From Caldibacillus debilis DSM 16016 (GTDB taxonomy: Bacteria > Bacillota > Bacilli > Bacillales > Caldibacillaceae), in the NCBI RefSeq assembly GCF_000383875.1, contig NZ_KB912917.1, positions 1 through 64,000 of the forward strand: a stretch of 64,000 nucleotides of DNA. Reading direction: 5' to 3'. The notes under the pieces were generated by a model. It had not been told where the DNA came from and ran no database searches. It worked only from the letters and a program-made list of their open reading frames with translations. Position numbers and translations under genes: made by a program. Below, in pieces: positions 16,186-25,212 of the stretch; position 1 is the first letter of the stretch; every line of letters begins with the position of its first letter.

Positions 16186-17223
16186 TCATCTATTCCTGGA
16201 ATATTCATGAACAAACGCTGTCAAGCGTTTTAACGTTTCCGGTTTGACCTCCGGGAAAACCCCGTGGCCCAGATTAAAAATGTAACCTTCCTGTTCCATT
16301 CCCGCATCCAGCACCTGTTTCGCCTTTTCTTCGATCGTCTCCCAGGGGGCCAACAATACGGCGGGGTCGAGATTCCCCTGCAGCGCTTTCCGGATGCCCA
16401 ATTTCCGGGCCTCCCGGATCGGCGTCCGCCAATCGAGCCCGATGCAGTCGACGGGCAGATCGTTCCATTCCGGAAGCAAATGTCCGCTTGATACGCCGAA
16501 CAGGATGAGGGGAACGTTTTCCTCCTTCAAGGCGGAAAAGATCGCCAGCATATGGGGTTTGATATAGCGCCGGTAATCTTCCCGGTTCAGAGATCCGACC
16601 CAGGAGTCGAAAATTTGCACCGCATGGACTCCCGCGCGGATCTGCGCCTTCACGTAAGCGACGGTCATCCGGGAAAGTTTTTCCATCAGCAATGACCAAG
16701 TTTCCGGCTCGGAATACATCAAGGTTTTCGTCTTCAAGTAATTTTTCGAAGGCCCGCCTTCGATCATGTAGCTGGCGAGGGTAAAAGGAGCGCCGGCAAA
16801 ACCGATCAGGGGAACGTTCAGCATCTCTCCGGTTAATATCCGTATCGTCTCAAGGACGAAGGGGACGTCCTCTTCCGGATCGATCTCCCCCAGCTTATGG
16901 ATGTCCTCCGCGGAACGGACCGGAGGATCGATGACCGGGCCGAATCCGCCCTTGATTTCCACCTCTACGCCGATCGCCTGAAGCGGCGTCATAATGTCGT
17001 TGTAAAGGATGGCGGCATCCACCCCGTACTGCTCCACCGGCAGGCTGGTCACATAGGCGCAAAGTTCGGGGTTGCGGGTGATTTCAAAGAGGGAATATTT
17101 TTCTTTCAGTTTCCGGTACTCCGGCTGGGATCTGCCCGCCTGCCTCATGTACCAGACGGGCACATGGCCCGTCCTTTTCCCCGCCAGGGCATCGAGAAAC
17201 GCGCGATTCAACGGTTTCGCCAT
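16186..17223 (-). CDS. hemE: Uroporphyrinogen III decarboxylase
   Basis: A 345-residue UroD. Conserved blocks: [17 protein letters not shown] (substrate-binding), [15 protein letters not shown] (with catalytic Asp), [28 protein letters not shown] and [10 protein letters not shown]. It converts uroporphyrinogen III to coproporphyrinogen III in the cytoplasm. ATG 17223 is preceded by AAAGGTGG. It is first in the hemEHY operon, so its promoter is in 17224-17570, shared with the divergent hmoB. Confidence 0.94.
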   Translation of the reverse strand: MAKPLNRAFLDALAGKRTGHVPVWYMRQAGRSQPEYRKLKEKYSLFEITRNPELCAYVTSLPVEQYGVDAAILYNDIMTPLQAIGVEVEIKGGFGPVIDPPVRSAEDIHKLGEIDPEEDVPFVLETIRILTGEMLNVPLIGFAGAPFTLASYMIEGGPSKNYLKTKTLMYSEPETWSLLMEKLSRMTVAYVKAQIRAGVHAVQIFDSWVGSLNREDYRRYIKPHMLAIFSALKEENVPLILFGVSSGHLLPEWNDLPVDCIGLDWRTPIREARKLGIRKALQGNLDPAVLLAPWETIEEKAKQVLDAGMEQEGYIFNLGHGVFPEVKPETLKRLTAFVHEYSRNR

Positions 17224-17570
17224 GCAATAAGTCCACCTTTCCACCGATGCTTGGCAACGATTTCTACCGTAACAATCTGAAAATTGGTCCGAAGGGATCC
17301 GCAGATATCCCGCTGTTCATAAGTAAAAATATACTATAAAATATTAGAAAATGGACGAAATGAAAGAAATTGTCATAAAGTTGCCATTTTATCTCCTTTA
17401 TCATAAAAAAATCATTTCAAAAAAAGAAACGATCCAAGGGCCGCGCTCCTAATTTATCATTTCCTTTTTCCCTTTTCAAACCTCATACTCGGACAAGTTT
17501 TTCTCACTGCGGCGGCCATGAAACATTCCTTTCCCCTTTTCAAAAGTCATACCCCAGGGAGGATCAAAGA
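17224..17570. other. Divergent regulatory region hemE / hmoB
   Basis: About 350 bp of AT-rich DNA with no gene. TATAGT-like and TATTTT-like -10 candidates occur on the reverse strand near 17315-17340, but no -35 is clear. The words TTCCTTTTCCCTTTTCAAA and TTCCTTTCCCCTTTTCAAA, each followed by a TCATAC, recur at about 17461 and 17526, a ~65-bp spacing. Confidence 0.5.
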
Positions 17571-18086
17571 ATGAAAATCCATTGGACAACGGGCACTTAC
17601 GATTATTTAAAAAAATTGGCGGACCGGCACAGGGAAGAAAAAACGGTTTTGATGGAAAGCGCGGAAAACGCCCTGCTGCTCCACGAAACGGAAGGAAAGT
17701 CCTTCTTCCAATATCCCCGGTCCTACGAAGTGGTCGCTTCCTTCAACCCTTTTCCCGATGAAGGGGTTGTCGTCATGCACCATATTTACGTCCAGGAAGA
17801 ATCCAAACCCGTCCTCGAATACGAATCGCAGCGGCTGACGGCCGAAATGGAAGGAGCGCAAGGCTTGAAAGCCGTCCGTTTTCTGAAGCCGGTAAAAAAT
17901 GAACCGTATCTTTTCCTCTCCTGCTGGGACCGGGAATCTTCCTGCGAACGGTGGGAACAATCGAAAACCTTCTCCGCTTGGCGGGAAAAGGTGAAGGGAA
18001 TGGAAAAAACGGGCCATTTTTTCCCGAAATCGGATTACAAGGCGGTCTACTACATCGTCAAGGAAGAGGAACGGGTCCGGGAATAA
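17571..18086 (+). CDS. hmoB: Haem-degrading monooxygenase HmoB-like (ABM domain)
   Basis: A 171-residue protein similar in size and pattern to B. subtilis HmoB (YhgC). The C-terminal half, about 60-165, is an antibiotic-biosynthesis monooxygenase domain (VVVMHHIYVQEESKPVLEYE, then FLSCWDRESSCERWEQSKTF). Such enzymes open the haem ring to release iron. The N-terminal half is less conserved. GGGAGG precedes the ATG. Its place divergent from hemEHY, as a haem-breakdown gene beside haem synthesis, follows the B. subtilis neighbourhood. Confidence in the family is good; activity is inferred. Confidence 0.83.
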   Translation: MKIHWTTGTYDYLKKLADRHREEKTVLMESAENALLLHETEGKSFFQYPRSYEVVASFNPFPDEGVVVMHHIYVQEESKPVLEYESQRLTAEMEGAQGLKAVRFLKPVKNEPYLFLSCWDRESSCERWEQSKTFSAWREKVKGMEKTGHFFPKSDYKAVYYIVKEEERVRE

Positions 18087-18235
18087 AGCCCCGGAGACAC
18101 ATTCGGAGGCGCATCCGGAAAGGGGCCGCGGCTTTTGCCGGACCCTCGGCTTTTCGGGGCATGGGAAAGCCCGCTTTATGCGGGCTTCTGCACGTTTTGA
18201 CCGGCGGCGGATACCGGTTCGTCCCATTTCGAAAC

Positions 18236-18320
18236 GGACCGGTTCAACGGGAAATTGACTCCGGAGAAAATCGAACTTGTTATCCGATACTTTTCGGATC
18301 GGACCGGTTCAACGGGAAAT
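18236..18320. repeat. Intergenic direct repeat, 65-bp period
   Basis: A 20-bp word (GGACCGGTTCAACGG and five more bases) occurs exactly at 18236-18255 and 18301-18320, with partly similar flanks (CTCCGGAGA / CCCCGGAGA downstream). The rest of 18087-18409, between hmoB and ecsB, shows no gene. A GCCCGCTTTATGCGGGC hairpin at about 18169-18185 may end hmoB transcription. Confidence 0.75.
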
Positions 18321-18409
18321 CCCCGGAGAGCTTGTCCGCTGCCGGAACGAATCCGGTCCGGCATGCCCCGCTGCAGCTTCCCCTCCGGCGCTCCGAAGTT
18401 TCCCCGACT

Positions 18410-19639
18410 TCAACGTTTCCCCCAATCCCGATCCTTCCGTTTTGCCAATCTCCCCCGGCAATAAAAACGGAGAAACCACAACACAAAAAGGGCGCTTCCC
18501 CCGAGCCAAAGCAGGCCGTACTGCCAATCTCCCCGGAGGAAGGGGACGGCGGCGAAGCAGGCCGCCTGCGCCGAAAGCAGGACGCCAAGCAAATGCAGCA
18601 ACGCTTCGGCCTTCTTCTCTTCAGGAAGGGGATACAGATCCAGCCACAGCACCGCTTCATGATGCCGCCGCAAATCCAGCAGCTGATACCCGGTGCCAAA
18701 GAGAAGAAACAAGGAAAGGAGGGCCGAGAATCGGAAATCGGAGACGATGAGATTGAGAAGGATCCCGATCCCCGTGAGCCTTAAATACAGAGGAAAATAA
18801 TCCCCGCTCCGGAAAAATGTCCGGGCCGTCAAATACCGGAATGCGGAATCCCGGCCGTAAGGAATTCTTCTCAGCAGCGGATCGAGCCAGCGCCGCCGGC
18901 GGATCCCGGCCGCCAGATCCGGAACGTCCGTCGCCATGTTGGCCAAACGGTAAAAGGCTTGCATCCTTCTTTCTTCATTTTCGATCAGCCTTTCCCACGG
19001 AAGGCCCTTTCCCTTTTGCCGCTTCCAAAAATAGGCCGAATAAAGAAAGAATACGGCGAGAACAGCGGCAAAAAACAGGTATTGTCCCTTGAGGAAATAA
19101 TAGAAGGCGGCGCCGTTCGCAAAAAACCGGATCAGAAAATCGAACAGCCTGGATTCCGGCCCCGCTTCATGGTCCATAAACCAGCGGACGGCGAGATTGG
19201 CGGCCTTCATCACGAGAACCGTCAGGAAAAAGGCGAAAAAGAAGGTCCCGGTGCCTCCCGCGCGCAAATACAGGGGAAGCGCGGCGATGGCGAAAAAGAA
19301 CAGGACCGCCGCGTTCAGCCCTGCACTGAAAAGAAAACAACGGATCAGGTACGGACCCATTTTTGCTTCCAGGGGAAGAAGGAACACCCGGTCCGGCGCC
19401 CGAAAAAAAGTGATGACGCTTCCCCGGGCGGCGAGAAAAGCAAACAGCGCGGCGATCACTCCGTCGGCGGGAAACGTGTCCGGCATGTTTTCCAGCCAAC
19501 GCTGGTAATAGAAGCCCCCGGCTCCGAGGACGATCAGCAGGAACAGCGCCATATGATCGTTGGCGAGGTATCTCCCGTACCGGACGATTTCCCGGAAACG
19601 CTCCTCCGCCCTTTTCGCCCACAATGCTTTACTTTCCAT
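18410..19639 (-). CDS. ecsB: ABC transporter permease EcsB
   Basis: A 409-residue membrane protein with about ten hydrophobic segments and Arg-rich loops, matching EcsB in size and in its position after ecsA. EcsAB affects secretion, exoprotein processing and competence in B. subtilis; the transported substrate is still debated. The start is placed at 19639 (GMESKALW region) because AGAGG lies 9 bp before it; another ATG 9 nt upstream has no spacing. The gene overlaps the ecsA end by 11 nt. ecsC is not present after it. Confidence 0.85.
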   Translation of the reverse strand: MESKALWAKRAEERFREIVRYGRYLANDHMALFLLIVLGAGGFYYQRWLENMPDTFPADGVIAALFAFLAARGSVITFFRAPDRVFLLPLEAKMGPYLIRCFLFSAGLNAAVLFFFAIAALPLYLRAGGTGTFFFAFFLTVLVMKAANLAVRWFMDHEAGPESRLFDFLIRFFANGAAFYYFLKGQYLFFAAVLAVFFLYSAYFWKRQKGKGLPWERLIENEERRMQAFYRLANMATDVPDLAAGIRRRRWLDPLLRRIPYGRDSAFRYLTARTFFRSGDYFPLYLRLTGIGILLNLIVSDFRFSALLSLFLLFGTGYQLLDLRRHHEAVLWLDLYPLPEEKKAEALLHLLGVLLSAQAACFAAVPFLRGDWQYGLLWLGGSALFVLWFLRFYCRGRLAKRKDRDWGKR

Positions 19640-20372
19640 CCCGGTCATCCTCTACGATTTGAATGTACAGTTCGTCCAAGGTCGCGTCTTTCAGGGAAAA
19701 CTGTTCCCGCAGCTCTTCCAGCGTCCCCTGCGCCTTTACCCGCCCGTTGTGCAAAATGATAAAACGGTCGCAATATTTTTCCGCGGTCGCCAAGATGTGG
19801 GTGGACAAAAGGATGCCCGCCCCTTCCTTCCGCCGCCGGTCCATCAATTCCAGCAAGGACCGGATGGCCAGCGGATCGAGCCCGACAAAGGGCTCATCGA
19901 TGATGTACAGCTCCGGTTCCGTCAAAAAGGCGGACAGGATCATCACTTTCTGTTTCATTCCTTTGGAAAAATGGGCGGGAAACCATTTTTTCCTTTTTTC
20001 CATGCGAAATTCCTTCAGGAGCTGTTCCGCCCGCTTTTTGTACTCCGATTCTTCGATCCCGTAGGCCATCGCCGTCAGTTCCAAATGCTCTTCCAATGTC
20101 AATTCCCCGTAGAAGACCGGGGTTTCGGGGATGTAGGCGAACCTTTTCCGGTAGGCATCACGGTCCTCGGAAATTTGCTGCCCGCCGATTTTTACCGTCC
20201 CCGACTTCGGTTCCATTAAACCGATGATATGTTTAATCGTCGTGCTTTTCCCGGCGCCGTTCAAACCGATCAGGGCGGCGATTTCCCCGACGTTAACCGT
20301 AAAACTGACATTTTCAATGACGTTTTTATTCGTATAACCGCCGGTCAGCGAATCCACTTCCAACAATGCCAT
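19629..20372 (-). CDS. ecsA: ABC transporter ATP-binding protein EcsA
   Basis: A 247-residue nucleotide-binding domain. Walker A GLNGAGKST (about 38-46), signature FSKGMKQKV (about 138), Walker B LYIIDEPFVGLDP, and switch His in STHILAT. It powers EcsB. Of three consecutive ATG codons the third (20372) has the right distance to AAGGAG. It is transcribed away from the 21-bp repeat array and from hit. Confidence 0.9.
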   Translation of the reverse strand: MALLEVDSLTGGYTNKNVIENVSFTVNVGEIAALIGLNGAGKSTTIKHIIGLMEPKSGTVKIGGQQISEDRDAYRKRFAYIPETPVFYGELTLEEHLELTAMAYGIEESEYKKRAEQLLKEFRMEKRKKWFPAHFSKGMKQKVMILSAFLTEPELYIIDEPFVGLDPLAIRSLLELMDRRRKEGAGILLSTHILATAEKYCDRFIILHNGRVKAQGTLEELREQFSLKDATLDELYIQIVEDDRDGK

Positions 20373-20602
20373 CATCATTCTCCTTACATCCGTCCTTTTT
20401 CCTTTATGTCACATTTTAACAAAGAAAAAGCAAAAATAGAACGCATCCGCGAACCGAAAAGGAGACGGAAGGGACAGCGCAGCCTCCTCCGGGAAAACCG
20501 ACGCCGATGGGAAACCCATGCTCAAGGAAACTTCATCCGATTGACGGATCCAATGCCCATCGAACGGCATCCGGGTTTCGTCCTCCAACACGGCGAAGGA
20601 AT

Positions 20603-21009
20603 GTTCCGAATTTCGGCCGGAATGTCCATCATTTTCATTTTCCTCGGCGTCGGATGGTTTAACATTGAAGGAAAAATATTCAACATGGATTGGAAAACGT
20701 CCAAAAAAAGATCCGTCCGTCCAATATTTCGGGGAAAATGTTCCACATGGGTTTCGTCATGATCGGCGGAATGTCCGACATCCCCTTCGGATGGTTCAAC
20801 ATCGGCGTAAAATCGTCCGAAACCGCAGGGAACTGTCCAACATTTTCGATTTATTGTCCATCATTTTGACATTTTCGTTCAACATGGAGAAAAATTTGTC
20901 CAACATGAAAGAAACAATGTTCATCATCTCGGAAAAAACGTCCATCATCGCAAGAAAAATGTCCATCATCGCTCCCAGTGTCCGACATCCGAGGCGGTCT
21001 GTCCAAAAT
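20603..21009. repeat. Array of 19 motifs phased at 21 bp
   Basis: A 9-bp word close to GTCCAACAT or GTCCATCAT recurs at 20603, 20624, 20657, 20678, 20699, 20719, 20740, 20773, 20794, 20815, 20835, 20856, 20877, 20898, 20919, 20940, 20961, 20980 and 21001. Thirteen of the 18 intervals are exactly 21 bp; the others are 33, 20, 33, 20 and 19. The 12 bp between motifs are AT/GA-rich and not conserved. Read on the reverse strand the longest in-phase run would give heptads such as MMDIFLA, MMDVFSE, MMNIVSF, MLDKFFS, but phase is broken three times. It fills the divergent ecsA-hit spacer. Function unknown. Confidence 0.85.
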
Positions 21010-21246
21010 CGAGGAAAATTTTCATCGCTGCGGGGCCGGAACGGAACGGTGCCTGCCGCCTTCTCATGGCCGGATTTCAGGATGTTTCGATTGCCGCCGC
21101 ACGGAATTGGGTCCCCTTGTCGCACCGGTCTCCGGCCCCAAACGATTTTTCCGAATTCGGAAACGGGAATTGCAAAAATTTCCCTCCCGGTCCGGTGCAT
21201 GATTTTTTCAAAGGCGGGCAGGATAAGACATGAAGGAGAATGGAAA

Positions 21247-21315
21247 ATGCAAAAACGTTTTGCGGAGTTGACGGGTTTATCCCGGAAAGCGCATGAAGAT
21301 GCGGGTTCTCTGTAA
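21247..21315 (+). CDS. Possible 22-residue micro-ORF
   Basis: Encodes MQKRFAELTGLSRKAHEDAGSL, with AAGGAG ending 8 bp before the ATG, which is a good initiation signal. There is no known relative and no conservation data, so this is only a candidate peptide. It lies between the repeat array and hit. Confidence 0.25.
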   Translation: MQKRFAELTGLSRKAHEDAGSL

Positions 21316-21580
21316 ACCTTCGGTAAACCAGATGCCCATTTTCTGCCGCACCTTTGCAAGGCTTGCGATGAACCCATTCTCCTTCACCGATACGGCAAGG
21401 CTCATGCAGCGGATGCACGGGCCTTGTCTTTTATTTTTTTCAAGAAACCGCCCGACGCGCAGCCCAACCCGCATCGCTGCCGAGAAGCCTCGCCTTTGTT
21501 TTTTCAAGAAACCGGCCCCTTGCGAATGTGCCGCCGGGGAAAATATGCTAAAATATTCATAAAAACGAAAGGTGGTACCC

Positions 21581-22006
21581 ATGAGCGATTGTATTTTCTG
21601 CAAGATCGTCAACGGGGAAATCCCTTCCGCCAAAGTTTTTGAAAATGAGCATGTATACGCCTTTCTCGACATCAGCCAGGTGACGAAAGGCCATACCCTC
21701 GTCATCCCGAAAAAACATTGCAAAAATCTTTTCGAACTGCCGGAAGAGACCGCCCGCAACGTCTTTGAAGCCGTGCCCGGCATCGCCAACGCCATCAAAA
21801 ACGCCTTTCAGCCCATCGGCTTGAATTTATTGAACAACAACGGCGAACACGCCGGCCAGTCGGTCTTCCACTTCCACATCCACCTCATCCCGAGATACGG
21901 CAAAGACGACGGCTTCCGGCCGCTGTGGGAAACCCATAATGACGAGTACAGCCCCGAAGATCTGCAAAGGATTGCCAAGACCATCGCCGAAAACTTCGGG
22001 AAATAA
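21581..22006 (+). CDS. hit: HIT-family nucleotide hydrolase Hit
   Basis: A 141-residue histidine-triad protein. CIFCKI with the zinc-type cysteines opens the protein; the active triad is HFHIHLIPR (HxHxH type) at about 98-106. HIT proteins hydrolyse nucleotide phosphoramidates and dinucleoside polyphosphates. AAAGGTGG precedes ATG 21581; an earlier ATG in frame is too close. It is divergent from ecsA as in B. subtilis. Confidence 0.92.
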   Translation: MSDCIFCKIVNGEIPSAKVFENEHVYAFLDISQVTKGHTLVIPKKHCKNLFELPEETARNVFEAVPGIANAIKNAFQPIGLNLLNNNGEHAGQSVFHFHIHLIPRYGKDDGFRPLWETHNDEYSPEDLQRIAKTIAENFGK

Positions 22007-22082
22007 AAAAATTACATAATTCAAACCCTATTCAAAAATCGGCAAATATGCTATACTATGGCCACCGGCATCCCTTGCCGGC

Positions 22083-22129
22083 GAGCTGAGCCCAGTTGAG
22101 AAAGTTGAGAAGAGGAGAGGAGAGTTGAG
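22083..22129 (+). promoter_or_regulatory. TRAP-binding site overlapping the trpP ribosome site
   Basis: The leader contains ten triplets in regular 5-nt register: GAG, GAG, CAG, GAG, AAG, GAG, GAG, GAG, GAG, GAG, the last just 2 nt before the ATG at 22132. Eight are the GAG ligands bound by the 11-subunit TRAP protein (MtrB) when charged with tryptophan. As the triplets include the SD, bound TRAP would block translation; this is the known mechanism for B. subtilis trpP (yhaG). mtrB itself is not in the window. Confidence 0.88.
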
Positions 22130-22131
22130 CG

Positions 22132-22650
22132 ATGAAAACGAAAGATCTTGTCTTTATGGCCTTGCTTGTGGGTCTCGGTGCCATCCTGCATCTTACCGTT
22201 CCGGGAATCTATTTGGGCATGAAGCCCGACTTCAGCCTGATCATGCTCTTCATCGGCATCCTGCTGTTCCCGGAGAAAAAACATGTCTTGCTGTTGTCTT
22301 TGGCGACCGGGATCATTTCGGGAATGACGACGAGTTTTCCCAACGGCTTTTTCCCGAATTTCATCGAAAAGCCGATCACCGGATTTATTTTCTTCGGGTT
22401 GTTCCTTCTGTTTAAGAAAAAAGGGACGCCCCTGGTCAACGGACTGTTGACGGCGGCAGGCACCATCGTCTCCGGCCTGGCCTTTTTAAGTTTGGCGATG
22501 CTTCTGGTCGGGCTTCCGGGACCGTTTGTTGCCCTGTTCGGCACCGTCGTTTTGCCGACGACGGCATTCAATACCGTCGCCGTACTGATCATCGAGCCGT
22601 TGGTGAAAACGATCGGAAAACGATCGAATCTGATTACCCTTGCCGATTGA
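22132..22650 (+). CDS. trpP: Tryptophan transporter TrpP
   Basis: A 172-residue membrane protein with about five segments (LVFMALLVGLGAILHL, then FSLIMLFIGILLF, LTAAGTIVSGLAF and others) and KPDFSLIMLF near the N-terminus. It resembles B. subtilis TrpP (YhaG) in size and in its place between hit and hpr. It imports tryptophan. The TRAP-binding leader strongly supports this over other small ECF-like S components such as ThiT. A long terminator hairpin follows. Confidence 0.87.
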   Translation: MKTKDLVFMALLVGLGAILHLTVPGIYLGMKPDFSLIMLFIGILLFPEKKHVLLLSLATGIISGMTTSFPNGFFPNFIEKPITGFIFFGLFLLFKKKGTPLVNGLLTAAGTIVSGLAFLSLAMLLVGLPGPFVALFGTVVLPTTAFNTVAVLIIEPLVKTIGKRSNLITLAD

Positions 22651-22657
22651 CAAATAT

Positions 22658-22740
22658 CCGCCCGAAAATGAACTGCAGCCCAAATGTCAGGCATGACGAC
22701 AACGGGAAGTGCAGTTCATTTTGGGCGGTTTTTGTTTTTT
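22658..22740 (+). terminator. Long-stem terminator of trpP
   Basis: CCGCCCGAAAATGAACTGC (22658-22676) pairs almost fully with GCAGTTCATTTTGGGCGG (22711-22728) across a 34-nt loop, followed by TTTTTGTTTTTT. Confidence 0.88.
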
Positions 22741-23386
22741 CGCCGGAGACCGGCCGGATTCTTTCCCGGACTTTTTGGCGGGTCCCGATTTTTCCGCAGG
22801 GACCGAACCGGGTTCTCCCTTTTCCCGAGGAATCCGCAGGTTCACGTTCACGGACCGAACAGAAAGATTCCCGTTGTCCCGATCCCTTCCCGAAGGGCAT
22901 GTTCACTGTCCGGCGCGGGGCCCCCTCCCCCTTAGCCGGAAAGGGAATCGGCTGCTCGGGCCGGCACCTTTTCGGGAGAGAAGGAAGAAAGCACGCCCTG
23001 CCGGTCAAACCTTTGCACCGCCCTCGTCCCTTCCGCCGGTTTGGCCGATTCAACGCGGGAGCCAGACGGCCGATAATTGAAATAAGAAACTTGAAACGAC
23101 AGATCGCGCAAGCCGATAAACGCTGCCGTACGAAAGCGAAGCGCTGGGCAGCCGAATCCCGGGCGGACAATGTTTCCCCATCAAGTTGCCAAAACGGACG
23201 GAACGGCCCCGAAATTATGGAAATATAAGGGTTAAAAACGCCAAGCCTCCTGAAAAAAGCGGCCGCTGCCGATAATTTTCCGCTTGTCCAACATTGCGCC
23301 AATAAAGAAAATAAAAAATTTTTTCTATTCTCTTTCCTTGTTTTTATTTTATTGGCATAATAATAACATAGGAAAGAAAGCAGGTG
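22741..23386. other. Long GC-rich intergenic region, no gene seen
   Basis: About 650 bp between trpP and hpr. Open frames lack ribosome sites. GACCGAAC recurs at 22801 and 22853, and GTTCAC at 22840 and 22901 (about 52 and 61 bp apart), a weak version of the intergenic repeats seen elsewhere. The last 100 bp turn AT-rich and should hold the hpr promoter. Confidence 0.5.
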
Positions 23387-23959
23387 ATGGGATTGGAGAA
23401 CAAAGTGTCGAAAATAGAAGCGCTCCTTTTCAGCCAAAGGGTCGCCCAACTGGGGAAAGCGCTGTGGAAAACGATCGAAAAGGACTGGCAGCAATGGATC
23501 AAGCCCTATGACCTAAATATCAATGAACACCATATTCTTTGGATCGCCTACCACCTGAACGGCGCCTCCATTTCCGACGTCGCCAAATTCGGCGTCATGC
23601 ACGTATCAACGGCCTTCAATTTTTCCAAAAAATTGGAAGAAAAAGGATATTTAACCTTTTCCAAAAAGGAAGACGACAAGCGGAATACATACATTCAGCT
23701 GACGGAAAAAGGGGAACGGATCGTCCTGGAACTGTTGGAAAAATACGACCCGTCGAAAAACACGCTGCTGATGGGCGCCCTCCCTTTGAAGAAACTTTAC
23801 GGAAAGTTCCCGGACATTTTGGACATGACGGCCATCGTCCGCAACATATACGGCGACGATTTCATGGAGATCTTCCAAAAATCGTTCCGGCATTTGGAAC
23901 AGGACTTCACCGACGAAGACGGCTTCATCCGGAAAAAAAAGAAAAAAGAAATCGTCTAA
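23387..23959 (+). CDS. hpr: Transition-state regulator Hpr (ScoC), MarR family
   Basis: A 190-residue MarR-type winged-helix repressor nearly identical to B. subtilis Hpr across residues 20-110 ([20 protein letters not shown] and [18 protein letters not shown]). In Bacillus it represses protease, sporulation and peptide-transport genes during transition phase. The N-terminus could start at GTG 23384, ATG 23387 or TTG 23393; AGGAAAG lies 10 bp before the ATG. Its stop codon overlaps the stop of the convergent yhaI by 4 nt (CTAA). The C-terminus ends in a Lys run. Confidence 0.92.
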   Translation: MGLENKVSKIEALLFSQRVAQLGKALWKTIEKDWQQWIKPYDLNINEHHILWIAYHLNGASISDVAKFGVMHVSTAFNFSKKLEEKGYLTFSKKEDDKRNTYIQLTEKGERIVLELLEKYDPSKNTLLMGALPLKKLYGKFPDILDMTAIVRNIYGDDFMEIFQKSFRHLEQDFTDEDGFIRKKKKKEIV

Positions 23960-24282
23960 AAGTATTTCCGGAATTCGTCCATCAGCGGCGAAAACAGTTC
24001 CTGTTTCCGCAACGCCTCGACCGTTTCCCGCGCATCCAATTTCCGGTTCAACCGGAAGGAAAATTCTTGGAAAAGCGGAGCGAAATAGACCAATCCCTCC
24101 GCCTTTTGTTCTTCCATTTTTATGCTCATCTCCTCACATAAACGGAAAAGGGCTTCCACTTCCCCGCGGCTTAATTTCCTCCGCACGATGATCTTGGAAA
24201 ATTCCTCCCGGGGGTTTTCCACGATTTGCAACAATAATTCTTGGTGATATTCTAGCGTCTCCAGCTTTTTTTGAAGATCCAT
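23956..24282 (-). CDS. yhaI: YhaI-like protein (DUF1878)
   Basis: A 108-residue helical protein matching B. subtilis YhaI in pattern: [19 protein letters not shown], then [15 protein letters not shown] and [15 protein letters not shown] 24282 has AGGAG 7 bp upstream. The frame is open for about 60 codons further upstream (to 24465), and part of that has protein-like composition, so a longer product or a remnant cannot be excluded. It is convergent with hpr. Function unknown. Confidence 0.78.
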   Translation of the reverse strand: MDLQKKLETLEYHQELLLQIVENPREEFSKIIVRRKLSRGEVEALFRLCEEMSIKMEEQKAEGLVYFAPLFQEFSFRLNRKLDARETVEALRKQELFSPLMDEFRKYF

Positions 24283-24674
24283 CGGCATGCTCCTTTGATT
24301 TTCCAACATTTGTCCGTTTCCCTTTCCTGCCTCCTTTGGCATCCCGGGTGAACCGTCGCCTTTGGCCATAAAGCGGCAGGCGAAAGGTTGCTTCCAAATC
24401 TCTTCGTAATAGGCGTCCACCTCGGCGGATTCAAGTTTCGGCATCAACATCAAAACCGTTTGCATTCGCCTTATTTATACCCTTTCTTGGACTTCATCCA
24501 GGCGAAAGCCAATTTCTTTTGCAGCAAATCACCATGTATCCGTTTTCCTTTCGTCATAATGCGATAATGGAGGAAAGTTCCGGGCGGTCTGCGCCGCCCA
24601 TACTGTCAACGCTGAGGCGCCAAGCGATGGATATGGATTATTTCTATTCCCGATATCCGATTCCCTTTTTCCGA
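24283..24674. other. Intergenic stretch with possible coding remnants
   Basis: Reverse-strand segments such as LQKKLAFAWMKSKKGYK followed by a stop (about 24474-24530) read like the end of a protein, but no start or ribosome site was found. It may be a decayed gene at the edge of the AT-richer insertion. yhaH, expected here from B. subtilis order, is absent. Confidence 0.3.
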
Positions 24675-25097
24675 TCATCCGTTTCCCTTTGTATTTTTCC
24701 CGTATCTCCCCAAGAAAAAACCCGCCAAGCCGATGCCATACGCGATGAAAACATACAGGGAAAAATGAAGATTCGCGTTGAAAAAATAATTGATCCCATA
24801 TATAGGACCGAAAAAAAGGCAAGCGGCAATCACGCCGACCAGAGAGTCGGTCGTTTTGCCCAGCAAAAAGGCCGCAATCCCCAATCCCCAATAAAGGGTA
24901 GAAAATTTTAAGAAAAAGGAATCCTTTTTTACACCCATCCATAAACCGTATCCGAACCAAAACACAAGGAAAACGAGCGAGGCGGCCATTTGGCGGATGT
25001 CGGGTTCATATCCTTTCAGGTATGCGCTGAAATTCACCCAGCTAACGAACGCGGACAGGGCCAACACGATAAGAACTTGCCAGTATCTTTTGATCAA
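24675..25097 (-). CDS. Putative membrane protein
   Basis: A 140-residue protein with four predicted membrane segments (VLIVLALSAFVSWVNFSAY, then MAASLVFLVFWFGYGLWM, FLKFSTLYWGLGIAAFLLG and VGVIAACLFFGPIYGI) and a last one near VFIAYGIGLAGFFLG. No family is recognised. The best start is TTG at 25097 because AGGAGG lies about 11 bp upstream; ATG at 25142 has none. AT-richer than its neighbours and outside the B. subtilis order, so probably acquired. Confidence 0.6.
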   Translation of the reverse strand: MIKRYWQVLIVLALSAFVSWVNFSAYLKGYEPDIRQMAASLVFLVFWFGYGLWMGVKKDSFFLKFSTLYWGLGIAAFLLGKTTDSLVGVIAACLFFGPIYGINYFFNANLHFSLYVFIAYGIGLAGFFLGRYGKNTKGNG

Positions 25098-25212
25098 CGT
25101 CCTTTTTCCTCCTATATGATCATCTGAAACGGGCTTCCGCAAAAAATGAAGGGCGTGAAATACACCGATAAATCAAAGAAGGGAAGGGATTCACGCCTGT
25201 TTTCTCCCATCT

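Noticed and set aside
20796-21377. Reverse-strand heptad-repeat protein over the 21-bp array
   Set aside because: The frame covers only part of the array. Three interval changes shift it, the upstream part has no protein-like composition, and there is no SD. It is treated as a DNA repeat.
22132-22650. ThiT-like thiamine transporter
   Set aside because: Size and topology would fit, but there is no TPP riboswitch, and the leader is a TRAP site at the trpP position of B. subtilis.
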